From IMG/VR virus record IMGVR_UViG_3300003891_000027, positions 7,716 through 34,753 of that record: DNA of 27,038 bases, one strand, 5' to 3'. Positions within the stretch are counted from its first letter, which is position 1, and every line of letters starts with the position of its first letter. Both the position numbers and the translations under genes were made by a program. The DNA is from a virus. The notes beneath the pieces were generated by a model, which saw only the letters and a list, made by a program, of their open reading frames with translations, searched no databases and was not told the DNA's origin. Of this stretch, positions 18,801 to 24,152 are shown piece after piece.

Positions 18801-19932
18801 AACTTCTTGCTGATACTCCACCATTATTAGCTATATTTGATGTAAAATTGGGTTGACCTAACACAACATCGGCTGGCTGCCCATTAGTTAATGTTGTAAT
18901 ATCATTCCAAATAAGCACCCTATGATTCCCTCTATCTACTACAACTAATCTAGTTCCATCTGAAGCTACCCCCTCAGGAAAATTTAAAGTACTTGCTGAT
19001 ATACCACCAGCATTAGCTTGATTATGATAAAAATCAGATTGACCTAATACAATACTTGCAGGGGCAAAATTAGAATTAATATCACTTTTTTTCCAAATAA
19101 GCACTCTATTATTCCCCTGTTCTGCAGCAATTAAATAATTTTCAGTCCATGCAACTCCTCTAGGTAAAGAGAGAGAACTTTCGGAAAGTCCCCCTGAATT
19201 AGCAGTAGTTTCCTGGAAATTATCTTGACCCAGCACATAATCAGGATGCTCTGTCCAATCTTGAGGTAAACTATTCCAAATTAAAATTCTATTACTTGCA
19301 ATTTCAGATAAAGCAACATGTGTACCATCAGTATTTATCGTTTCAGCACCATATAATGTTTTCCCTGTAATAGGATTATTATTCGCTGTGCCCATTGTCA
19401 TATTGGGTTGACCTACTACAACATCCGCTGCATCTAAAAAACTTTCTGGCAATTTATTCCAAATGAGCACCCTATGATTTTGTTGATCTGCTACCGCAAA
19501 TTTTTCACCATTATAACTCATACCAATACCACGTATTACACGACCATTTAAAGAATTTGTTGGATCTGCTGGATAAAATGCATCTTTGATAGTTATAGAT
19601 TCACCAAATTTAATTTTTTTACAAAGTAGTCCTATGGAATAAATCTTCACCTCTTCAGTAGATTGAATAGAAGTACTTGATTGAGGATCATTAACAATTC
19701 TTGTATAGAAAGCTACGCCATCCTTCACAACCCCTGCTAATCCCTCAGAGGTACTATGATCTGTAGCTGGCTCAAACTTATATTTTTCAGTGCTTTTACT
19801 CTGAATATATTGATTCATAGCATCAACAATTTTTGCTATGACAGCTTGGTTCTGAGAACTGTCTGCTTTATATGTGAAAGCAGGTGTAGCTACAATAATA
19901 CCAGAATGATTAGTCCAATGTTTTGATTCCAT
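12859..19932 (-). CDS. Giant NHL-repeat beta-propeller virion protein (2357 aa)
   Basis: The longest gene in the window. After an N-terminal domain of about 125 residues (possible attachment domain) come about 30 units of roughly 56-60 residues built on N-H-R-V-L-I-W-N...P-A-D-V-V-L-G-Q-P-D-F, each with a following G-x-L/V-x-V-A-D strand; this is the NHL class of beta-propeller repeats. Units at about 14160-19530 could form several propellers. The C-terminal ~430 residues are a distinct strand-rich domain, ending MLDPNTPFSLRGDQGS. A strong AAAGGAGA precedes the ATG. It lies between the capsid module and neck genes, so it is probably a head or neck appendage for host or glycan binding. No signal peptide is visible. 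The role is inferred from position and repeats only. Confidence 0.9.
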   Translation of the reverse strand: MESKHWTNHSGIIVATPAFTYKADSSQNQAVIAKIVDAMNQYIQSKSTEKYKFEPATDHSTSEGLAGVVKDGVAFYTRIVNDPQSSTSIQSTEEVKIYSIGLLCKKIKFGESITIKDAFYPADPTNSLNGRVIRGIGMSYNGEKFAVADQQNHRVLIWNKLPESFLDAADVVVGQPNMTMGTANNNPITGKTLYGAETINTDGTHVALSEIASNRILIWNSLPQDWTEHPDYVLGQDNFQETTANSGGLSESSLSLPRGVAWTENYLIAAEQGNNRVLIWKKSDINSNFAPASIVLGQSDFYHNQANAGGISASTLNFPEGVASDGTRLVVVDRGNHRVLIWNDITTLTNGQPADVVLGQPNFTSNIANNGGVSARSLYDPIGVFIYQGRLLVTDSVNGRLLIWNSVSELSNFAPADVVLFKSDFNTSESGLGLHTFCVTSTGRLFVPGWGTHRIYVWNSIPQTNSPTPDFYLGSTAGTSETQFKNPSDVKEIGSKLVVVDWGNNRLLIWNSIPTSSVPADIVYGQPNFTSNTAYARGTGPNQYNLNWPYDVHLTNDNKMIVSDTSNHRALIWNSIPTSNFKPADIVLGQNDFVTNRSNNNTLLLYSGRQMWTDGTRLVVCSFNSRVLIWNSIPTRWDESTMPDIVLGQSNFWDITSRTTQSGLYGPSGCVIINGKLVVADTANYRILIWNDVTNLYNGKPADVVLGQPDFTSRVVNNGGLSAKSLVLGDDTNIATDGIKLIVADRNNHRVLIWNTVPTSNFQPADVVVGQPDFTTNSAACTASKMSNPVGVYVYEGKLLVADSGNRRALIFNTIPTTNGQSADLVIGQPDFTTNSSGTTASKMGYVYGVMAANGKLVVTEGGQNVRVMIWNTFPTTNGQPADVVLLQPDFTSNIKTERNEKRAMIYTQHPAFIDNKLFVATDSNRYLWWNGIPTQNDTPANGVFGQPNFTSTGVGGPHAGSMNGPAGIDMSEDGKLFIADAWNHRVLVWNTFPTRNFQPADFVVCQPHNGSTARAVTNLYAGGDIQDVKVRFGKLFVCTYWDTYLSNRIMIWNTLPTSTGVPCDMVLGQPDFTTVTNVVDQYHTYYPTMLDISESGKLAVVNRNAHRVTIWNDVNSLYTYKPADLVLGQPDFTSSVANINGISERTLNLPLGCLFVGEKLFVTDQGNNRVLIWNEVTSNFQPADIVLGQPDFNDNSSTQEYVNAASLKGYAFPYISKKYDMLAVGDGSNYRVLIYKPIPTEDGEPAQLVLGQDNFYENTGGVINKFNVAIPYISDSGRLYVADIYNNRVLIWKNLPTSMNQPADLVLGQPDMTTNVYNYGSELRGLYQPDQVTSDGTRLVIADRLNHRVLIWNTIPSSYSEQTMESVSVVLGQPDIASNTPNNGGLSAKSLYLPTGCVIIGNKLAVADRGNNRILIWNDITTLTNFKPADVVIGQPDFTTNAWNYGGLSAKSLASSESQLETDGTKLIVADRGNNRVLIWNTVPTSNFQPANVVVGQPNFTTNSTGTTNDKMNNPFGVKVSGTKLIVTDDLNHRVLIFNSIPSSNGASANIVLGTTASAGTAANKMNYPSTSWVENNRLFVTDAGNNRVLIWNNFSGLVSGQSADVVLGQTDFVTGSGGTSQLKLANPLCVRVVAGKLLVSDSNNHRVMVWNSLPTTNGQLADEVLSKYNFDSWFLYSKSTNKSLYLPQCVREYNNRLFISDSGNHRILIFNTIPQSSYQSADIVIGQPDMTTTSNGLSDKKMFIPNGIEVVDNKLLVIDYLNHRALIWNDVANLTTYQAADLVLGQPNFNTKSSPMFTWPYQVWSDGVKVIVTDVGGARLLIWNTFPTVNNQSYDVVVGKGYNVVDPYCFIGQANSVTSDGERVFAGSWTGSFAGTGIPMTRIMCWRKIPTTNYEPADFVIGQPDLYTALYNMPIYRNVLTLSEPPMIPVEPGDLVEYAPGDLRRIKKVYSPVQFLVPGMWTYKQYNGIYRISKDEEPFNASAYWDKEKLEELRLAIQNAVPELGKVELGIDEVTELGLDPEVLQEGEIVHKTKPYIVQIYGKNYVKWDDLKDKHGLIRRPKKYKGSLSLEILDKDWLPPALLYSVEFTKPNLWAGFKMNNSIPVIVSKKQHVRDMFIGLINDFIFMPNPTGWKGVVFEFGVENVCYFSFRFDTENHYEVYLVNEVLQTEVKIGEETIDILHQPDDPTTDLRNPRINTLQRIMVKNEGEGKEKLWGIINHMELTTKKEPRTYEYEFGDEQLIDSTSNTDSDLIVSVEKYKADVVRFMRLGSFEQSSFKGQIAIFDMRVVACAHAFTILYQQLKGLQMSDISNNTMKQGRLLMSKLFGSSVPFADQIGAAMLDPNTPFSLRGDQGS
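14160..19530 (-). repeat. Array of about 30 NHL-type repeats within the giant gene
   Basis: I counted 30 units containing a form of R-V-L-I-W-N, most followed by P-A-D-V-V-L-G-Q-P-D-F. Some are almost identical at DNA level, such as the units near 15430-15500 and 17620-17690 (both encode NTVPTSNFQPA[DN]VVVGQP). Others have diverged (e.g. the unit with RIMCWRKIPT near the C-terminal end). This is consistent with growth by segmental duplication. Confidence 0.9.
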
Positions 19933-19948
19933 TTATGTCTCCTTTTAG

Positions 19949-20179
19949 TTAAAAGATTAAATTATAATTCCCAGTTAAACTTCCCTCTTTACTCAAAGAA
20001 TGAGAAATCCTTACACACCACATGTTCAAATTGGTGATTTTATCTTCTAAACTCTTTATTTCATCTTTTAATCCACTCACTATACCCTTTAGCTCTTCTA
20101 TTTGTGCACTTAATTCAAGCGTCTCTTCTGATTTTCCAGTACGCTCACTTTCCTTTGTCCAAACATTTACTTCTTCCAT
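19949..20179 (-). CDS. Small coiled-coil protein (76 aa)
   Basis: A 76-residue protein with a clear heptad core, LELSAQIEELKGIVSGLKDE then IKSLEDKITNL, followed by a short polar tail NMWCVRISHSLSKEG. It sits between a second coiled-coil gene and the giant NHL gene and may be a trimerisation or docking partner for it. It starts 3 nt after the upstream stop with only a weak ribosome site (GGGAAA). Function not recognised. Confidence 0.6.
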   Translation of the reverse strand: MEEVNVWTKESERTGKSEETLELSAQIEELKGIVSGLKDEIKSLEDKITNLNMWCVRISHSLSKEGSLTGNYNLIF

Positions 20180-20182
20180 ATA

Positions 20183-20551
20183 TTATTTCCCATCTATTAG
20201 TTTCTTATAACCAGTTTTACTTACCCCAGAATCCTTATCAAGCTCAGATGCAACATCTTCTAAATCCTTTTTAGTTGCATCCAAATTCCTTTTAGTTACA
20301 TTCAATTCTTCTTTTGCTATATTCAATTCTTCTTTTGTTGCATCCAATTCTGCTTTAGCAGCAGCTCTTTCATCAAAAGTTTCTACTTCAATATATTCCA
20401 AATTTTCTAAGTTTTCTAAACAATTTGAATATTCCTTAAATTGCTTTTCAGTTAACTGAATTTGTTCCTGAGGCTTCATTGAAATGCGTTGCTTAAAAAG
20501 ATTATCCATTAAGAAAATCACTGATGAACTTCTATTAGTAACCTTTTTCAT
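20183..20551 (-). CDS. Small protein: beta-domain plus heptad-repeat coiled coil (122 aa)
   Basis: The N-terminal half (VTNRSSSVIFLMDNLFKQRI, then S-M-K-P-Q-E-Q-I-Q-L-T) has the same strand pattern as the 72-aa protein at 8207 and the 107-aa protein at 11951. Residues 67-108 are six consecutive heptads: AELDATK, EELNIAK, EELNVTK, RNLDATK, KDLEDVA, SELDKDS, encoded by 21-bp DNA repeats. The C-terminus is GYKKLIDGK. It lies between the leader-bearing paralogs and the giant gene, suggesting a head-associated or appendage-docking role. A fairly weak ribosome site (GAG, 6 nt) precedes the ATG. Confidence 0.6.
   Translation of the reverse strand: MKKVTNRSSSVIFLMDNLFKQRISMKPQEQIQLTEKQFKEYSNCLENLENLEYIEVETFDERAAAKAELDATKEELNIAKEELNVTKRNLDATKKDLEDVASELDKDSGVSKTGYKKLIDGK
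20228..20353 (-). repeat. Six 21-bp repeats encoding coiled-coil heptads
   Basis: Codons 67-108 of the 122-aa gene form six 7-residue units of pattern x-E/N-L-D/N-x-x/T-K. The first four are similar in DNA as well as protein, indicating tandem slippage growth. Variation in copy number between relatives would be expected. Confidence 0.75.
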
Positions 20552-20627
20552 AGCTTACTCTTTCTTTTTAAAACAACTATTATTTCGGTAAGGATAAAAA
20601 AAACTTTAAAACTTTTTTACTGAATTT

Positions 20628-21221
20628 TTATTCAACATAGATTTTTATTACATAAAGTGCGTTCTCAAAACTTAGAATAGATTTCAATTCCTTTTCTACT
20701 TCAGATGGAATTGTTATCCTTCCATCCTTCTTTAATTTCTTAATTATTTTATCTACCGCTTTATCCATATCATCAGATACAGCAGAAACAAAAACTTGAT
20801 TCTTTTCTTCATCATATTCCACTTCAACAGAAGGAGAATAACTATCCTTATAATCCCACTCTTCAAAATCACCGGAGTCATCAAATTCTTCTAAATTCAA
20901 TGTGTTATCAATAACATCAAAAACAAGATTTAGTTTCACCACTAATTTACCCGTATCATCTAACTCTTCGATATATTTTTTTAGGCGTTCTGGAATTTCC
21001 CAATTTGCCTTTATCAACTCATTAATTGCATATTTAGCAGCTTCTTTTGGATTTTCACCTATGCCAGTAGCAACCGCTTTATAATCTCCAGTCTCCCTCG
21101 GATCTTCAGTGTAACCTGCAACATAATCCCATGTTGCTCCAACAAACTCAAATTCATAATTCTCAATCTTCTTCTTATCTTCTGCTTCATTTAGAAGCTG
21201 TAATAAATCTTTTGCTCTCAT
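20628..21221 (-). CDS. Leader-bearing internal-head-protein candidate, paralog B
   Basis: A 197-residue acidic protein beginning MRAKDLLQLLNEAEDKKK. Residues L10-N11-E12 match the (L/I)-x-E prohead protease rule, and the leader matches its neighbour at 21845. The body is similar to that neighbour: DYKAVATGIGENPKEAAKYA vs NWKAYASGVATSPRKAFGDA, both followed by a helix with W-E-I-P / W-E-L-S and ending VIKIYVE / VVDIYVR. The upstream DNA TTAATTTATGAGGATAAGAA is nearly the same too. I infer tandem duplication of a gene with its 5' region. By analogy with T4 internal proteins it may be packaged and processed; no enzymatic motif is seen. Confidence 0.65.
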   Translation of the reverse strand: MRAKDLLQLLNEAEDKKKIENYEFEFVGATWDYVAGYTEDPRETGDYKAVATGIGENPKEAAKYAINELIKANWEIPERLKKYIEELDDTGKLVVKLNLVFDVIDNTLNLEEFDDSGDFEEWDYKDSYSPSVEVEYDEEKNQVFVSAVSDDMDKAVDKIIKKLKKDGRITIPSEVEKELKSILSFENALYVIKIYVE

Positions 21222-21240
21222 TTTCTTATCCTCATAAATT

Positions 21241-21261
21241 AAGGTAGCAATTTGTTACCTT
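21241..21261 (-). terminator. Short hairpin between the paralogs (weak terminator)
   Basis: AAGGTA (21261-21256 on the transcribed strand) pairs with TACCTT (21246-21241); the 9-nt loop is ACAAATTGC. It lies just after the stop of paralog A and is followed by TTAATTT. It occupies the same position relative to the next gene as the stronger hairpin at 21867-21894. Confidence 0.4.
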
Positions 21262-21263
21262 CT

Positions 21264-21845
21264 TTATCTAACATAGATATCTACAACACACCTTTCTGCT
21301 AAATGTTTCATATCTTCAGTTGCCCATTTCATTAAGTCAGATTCTATCTCATGACTAACTTCATACATCCTTTTTAAGAGACTTATTATCTCTAACATTC
21401 CTCTTTCGACTTCATGTACCCCAAATCTAGCTATAATCTCATTTTTGTTAAAAGTATTAATATATGGAATAACATCTTTATCTTTCAAAAAATAAAATGT
21501 AGTTTCTTTGTTATAAATTTTAGTTATTTTATAGAATATATTATAATCATAATCAAATTCTATTATTATTCCTATAGAGCCTTCATCGAACTTCTTACTC
21601 TCGTCCATAAGTTCCCTAGAAAGTTCCCAACCCATACGGTCCAATTTTAAAATCGCATCACCAAACGCTTTTCTTGGACTAGTAGCTACACCAGAAGCAT
21701 ATGCTTTCCAATTTCCACCAGATAATTCACCATAACCACCATGAATGGAGGCTTTGACCAGCCCCAAATCTTCAATTTTAAATTCATTAACCTTCTTTTT
21801 ACCTTCCTCTTCATTTAGAAGCTGTAATAAATTTTTTGCCCTCAT
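21264..21845 (-). CDS. Leader-bearing internal-head-protein candidate, paralog A
   Basis: A 193-residue protein. I place the start at 21845 rather than an upstream in-frame ATG (21908), because the shorter start gives MRAKNLLQLLNEEEGKKK, the leader shared with three other genes, and because the region upstream contains a hairpin. L10-N11-E12 is an (L)xE site. The body contains the helix-strand unit NWKAYASGVATSPRKAFGDA and a C-terminal helical segment (VERGMLEIISLLKRMYEVSH), ending CVVDIYVR. It is a paralog of the gene at 20628. It follows the major capsid gene directly. The ribosome site is weak (ATAAGAAA). Confidence 0.65.
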   Translation of the reverse strand: MRAKNLLQLLNEEEGKKKVNEFKIEDLGLVKASIHGGYGELSGGNWKAYASGVATSPRKAFGDAILKLDRMGWELSRELMDESKKFDEGSIGIIIEFDYDYNIFYKITKIYNKETTFYFLKDKDVIPYINTFNKNEIIARFGVHEVERGMLEIISLLKRMYEVSHEIESDLMKWATEDMKHLAERCVVDIYVR

Positions 21846-21866
21846 TTTCTTATTCTCATAAATTAA

Positions 21867-21894
21867 GGTGAGGGAGAAATAAATCCCCCTCACC
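21867..21894 (-). terminator. Strong hairpin after the major capsid gene
   Basis: On the transcribed strand GGTGAGGGGGA (21894-21884) and TCTCCCTCACC (21877-21867) form an 11-bp stem with one G.U pair and the loop TTTATT. It is followed by TTAATTT. It lies between the capsid stop (21909) and the start of paralog A (21845). Suited to transcript trimming, protection or attenuation after the abundant capsid message; the T-run is imperfect. Confidence 0.65.
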
Positions 21895-21908
21895 CAAGGA
21901 TGCTTCAA

Positions 21909-23336
21909 TTATGGAACAATATTAAAGTTAGTCACAAATTGAGGCACAAGCGATTCCACAGCTCCCCAAACAGCAGCAGCTTTCATTTGGAGTAGTGGAT
22001 TCGGTGCCATCGGCAATGTCGCTGTGACTGTAAGTGGCATAAATGGACTATATACAGCCGCAGCCTCAAAAGGTGAGGCTCCTTTCCAAACTGCAAGTCC
22101 ATCATTAGTTCCAAGTATGTTGGGCTCAACTACTCTTACTACCGTTACTCCATCCAGAGTACCAAATACATGAGTTCCAAGAGTAGAACCATCATATAGT
22201 CTCTGGAATCCTGGAAGGGTTTGTATAACAGCAGCATGACGCTTTCCGACAATGAGTAGCGCAATAGAACCACGACCTGAATTATCAACTAGCACGCTTT
22301 CAGCAACTGCTAATTGATCTTTGTAGGTCTGTTTGTGTTCAAAATAGCTCACATTAGCTGGTGGCGTAAGTGAAAAAGTAGTGGTTCCTAAAGCAACTGC
22401 TTTAAGTTTCCTTATAAGATCACCACCAATTTCTTTATTAATCTCAACAACCAAATCCTTTGCAAGCTCATCTTCCGCAACCAAACCAAACCGCTTGCTC
22501 ATTCCAAAGCTTTGAAGTAGACCAATCACCCCTTTAAGTGCATACACTCTGGCAAAAACGCCACGACTATCAAAAAATGTATCAACTTGGGGAAGATCCG
22601 CTGAAAGCTCATAGTTCTGTTGCCATGTTGCAACAATATCTTTTCCATCGCCTGGATCAGAAGCAAGTGTAATACTAACAACACCAGTCATATAATCCAC
22701 AGTACCAGATAGCCCAATACCAAAAATAAGACCATTACTGCTCTGTGGATCATTTCCCATATCCCTACCTTGAACTGATGTACCAGAAAGTGTAAGAGAA
22801 AGACTCTCACGCTTCAACGGTGCACCTGGTAGTGTGAACGTATATGCTACTTGTCCCGAAACCGTAGTTGCAACAACCTGATCCGAGAAAATATTTGATG
22901 CATACCCAGTAGGAACCACAGAACCAGTACGCGGATCAATAACCACATTACCAGCGGTTTGGCTGCCTTTTGTTGTAGCAGAACGCACCTGTTTGAAATA
23001 AACAGTACCACGCTCTTCTTCAATAGGCTGAACTGATGCAATCACTGGAATAACAGAAGCACCATACACTGCAGTAATAACATCATATGCTATAGTAGGA
23101 ATCCTACCAAGCAAATTAACGTTGCCCTGCTCTTCACAAATACGTTTATACGTATCCCATTGCTCCAATTGTTTCCCTAGTGCATATGCATCATAAGGCT
23201 CCACTTTTCCCTTAACCTTAGCAAGCATTGAATGCTCAAGCAAATCAATATACTTGCCATATTTGTCATAATATTTCTCTGCAAGTGATTCCACTTTCTT
23301 AAGCTGAAGTTCAGCTTTTTCATCAAGATTACCCAT
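21909..23336 (-). CDS. Major capsid protein, T4 gp23-like
   Basis: A 475-residue HK97-fold capsid protein of the T4 type. Near residues 76-110 comes LGRIPTIAYDVITAVYGASV, then IPVIASVQPIEEERGTVYFK, matching the T4 gp23 stretch of the RRAIPNLIAFDICGVQPMNSPTGQ type in order and spacing (from memory). The C-terminus MKAAAVWGAVESLVPQFVTN fits. The first ~68 residues are a charged helical region; I66-C67-E68 is an (I)-x-E triplet near where T4 gp23 is cut (after residue 65), so maturation would leave about 407 residues. L32-L33-E34 is another candidate. AAAGGAG lies 6-7 nt before the ATG. It follows the protease-scaffold gene, as 23 follows 21-22 in T4. Confidence 0.92.
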   Translation of the reverse strand: MGNLDEKAELQLKKVESLAEKYYDKYGKYIDLLEHSMLAKVKGKVEPYDAYALGKQLEQWDTYKRICEEQGNVNLLGRIPTIAYDVITAVYGASVIPVIASVQPIEEERGTVYFKQVRSATTKGSQTAGNVVIDPRTGSVVPTGYASNIFSDQVVATTVSGQVAYTFTLPGAPLKRESLSLTLSGTSVQGRDMGNDPQSSNGLIFGIGLSGTVDYMTGVVSITLASDPGDGKDIVATWQQNYELSADLPQVDTFFDSRGVFARVYALKGVIGLLQSFGMSKRFGLVAEDELAKDLVVEINKEIGGDLIRKLKAVALGTTTFSLTPPANVSYFEHKQTYKDQLAVAESVLVDNSGRGSIALLIVGKRHAAVIQTLPGFQRLYDGSTLGTHVFGTLDGVTVVRVVEPNILGTNDGLAVWKGASPFEAAAVYSPFMPLTVTATLPMAPNPLLQMKAAAVWGAVESLVPQFVTNFNIVP

Positions 23337-23361
23337 ATCAATCTCCTTTAAAAAAATTTGC

Positions 23362-23389
23362 GTATTAATAAGAAAGTGCTCATTAATAC
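23362..23389. promoter_or_regulatory. Inverted repeat in the capsid 5' region, promoter candidate
   Basis: The perfect 8-bp inverted repeat GTATTAAT / ATTAATAC has a 12-nt spacer. It lies between the hairpin at 23405-23426 and the capsid ribosome site. On the transcribed strand TATTAAT-like sequences might serve as -10 elements. Operator, promoter or mRNA leader hairpin are all possible. Confidence 0.35.
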
Positions 23390-23404
23390 AAAGTTAATTT
23401 ATTA

Positions 23405-23426
23405 GAAAACCCAAAGTGGGGTTTTC
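23405..23426 (-). terminator. Hairpin after the protease-scaffold gene
   Basis: GAAAACCC (23426-23419) and GGGTTTTC (23412-23405) form a perfect 8-bp stem with loop CACTTT, starting 9 nt past the gene stop. The right arm carries the T-run and is followed by TAATAAATTAAC. It may end or attenuate the upstream transcript so that the capsid gene is driven from its own start. Confidence 0.6.
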
Positions 23427-23435
23427 CTATTTCCC

Positions 23436-24152
23436 TTACTTAGAAAAACTTTCCATAAGACGTAGCCCAAGCGGCTTCTCTATAAACTTCTCTTTTGCTT
23501 CTTCTTTTTTCTCATTAATAGAAGAAGAAGGAGCTTTCTTAAAAATAGATAGCTTCTTGGACTGAGATAACGTCTCAAGCATTTTCTTTGCACCATCCCT
23601 ACCAAGCTTTAAAGACAACTCCTCAGCAGTTTTAACATCCACACCATACTGTTCTGATATTTCTTTTGCTTCTCTTCTGATTTCTTCCCTCTTCTTAGAT
23701 TCCATCATTTTTTCTACTTTATTAAACACCATAGCAATATCTTTTGGATTACCAAGATGCTTATACGCTTCAGCAATCCTAACTGATTTATTGAAAACTT
23801 CTTTTATTTCAGAAACTGTTCCAAGTTTCTTATACTCAAGAATAGCAGCTTTCGCTTTAAGTAGGGCTTCCTTAATCTCAGAAGGAGTCCCCAACTGCCT
23901 ATACTGAGGTAGTTGTTTCTCTACTCTATTAAACACACTGGAAATCTCAGAGGGACTACCAAGCTCTTTATAAGCCCTGAGCTCATGCTCATAAAGACGA
24001 GCTTTACGAAGACTCTCAGTTAGCCTCTTTCTCTCTTCACTAAGCTCAGCATTAGAAGCTTTCAAAGAATCAACTTCTTTAACCGCTTTCTCAAGCTCAG
24101 CCTTAAGCGAGCCGTTTTCCTTTGCTAAATTCTCTATAAGTACTGTACTCAT
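23436..24152 (-). CDS. Nested in-frame scaffold protein from an internal start
   Basis: Codon 193 of the fusion is an ATG (24152) preceded by AAGGAG with a 6-nt spacer, an excellent ribosome site lying exactly at the protease-scaffold boundary. It would give a 238-residue scaffold (MSTVLIENLAKENGSLKAEL...), comparable to T4 gp22 (269). Known parallels are lambda C/Nu3 and herpesvirus UL26/UL26.5, in which a protease gene contains an in-frame scaffold start. The good internal site and poor site for the full protein fit the need for far more scaffold than protease. Inferred from sequence; not demonstrated here. Confidence 0.72.
   Translation of the reverse strand: MSTVLIENLAKENGSLKAELEKAVKEVDSLKASNAELSEERKRLTESLRKARLYEHELRAYKELGSPSEISSVFNRVEKQLPQYRQLGTPSEIKEALLKAKAAILEYKKLGTVSEIKEVFNKSVRIAEAYKHLGNPKDIAMVFNKVEKMMESKKREEIRREAKEISEQYGVDVKTAEELSLKLGRDGAKKMLETLSQSKKLSIFKKAPSSSINEKKEEAKEKFIEKPLGLRLMESFSK

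Noticed and set aside
14160-19530. CRISPR-like or DGR-type repeat array
   Set aside because: The repeats are coding, about 170-180 bp, diverged and in frame. No spacers, no reverse transcriptase and no template repeat are seen.
20552-20627. A/T-rich terminator in the 76-nt gap
   Set aside because: Runs of A and T give only a weak A:T stem with no GC core.
21846-21908. Upstream start for paralog A at 21908
   Set aside because: The extra 21 codons span the post-capsid hairpin; the leader starts at 21845.
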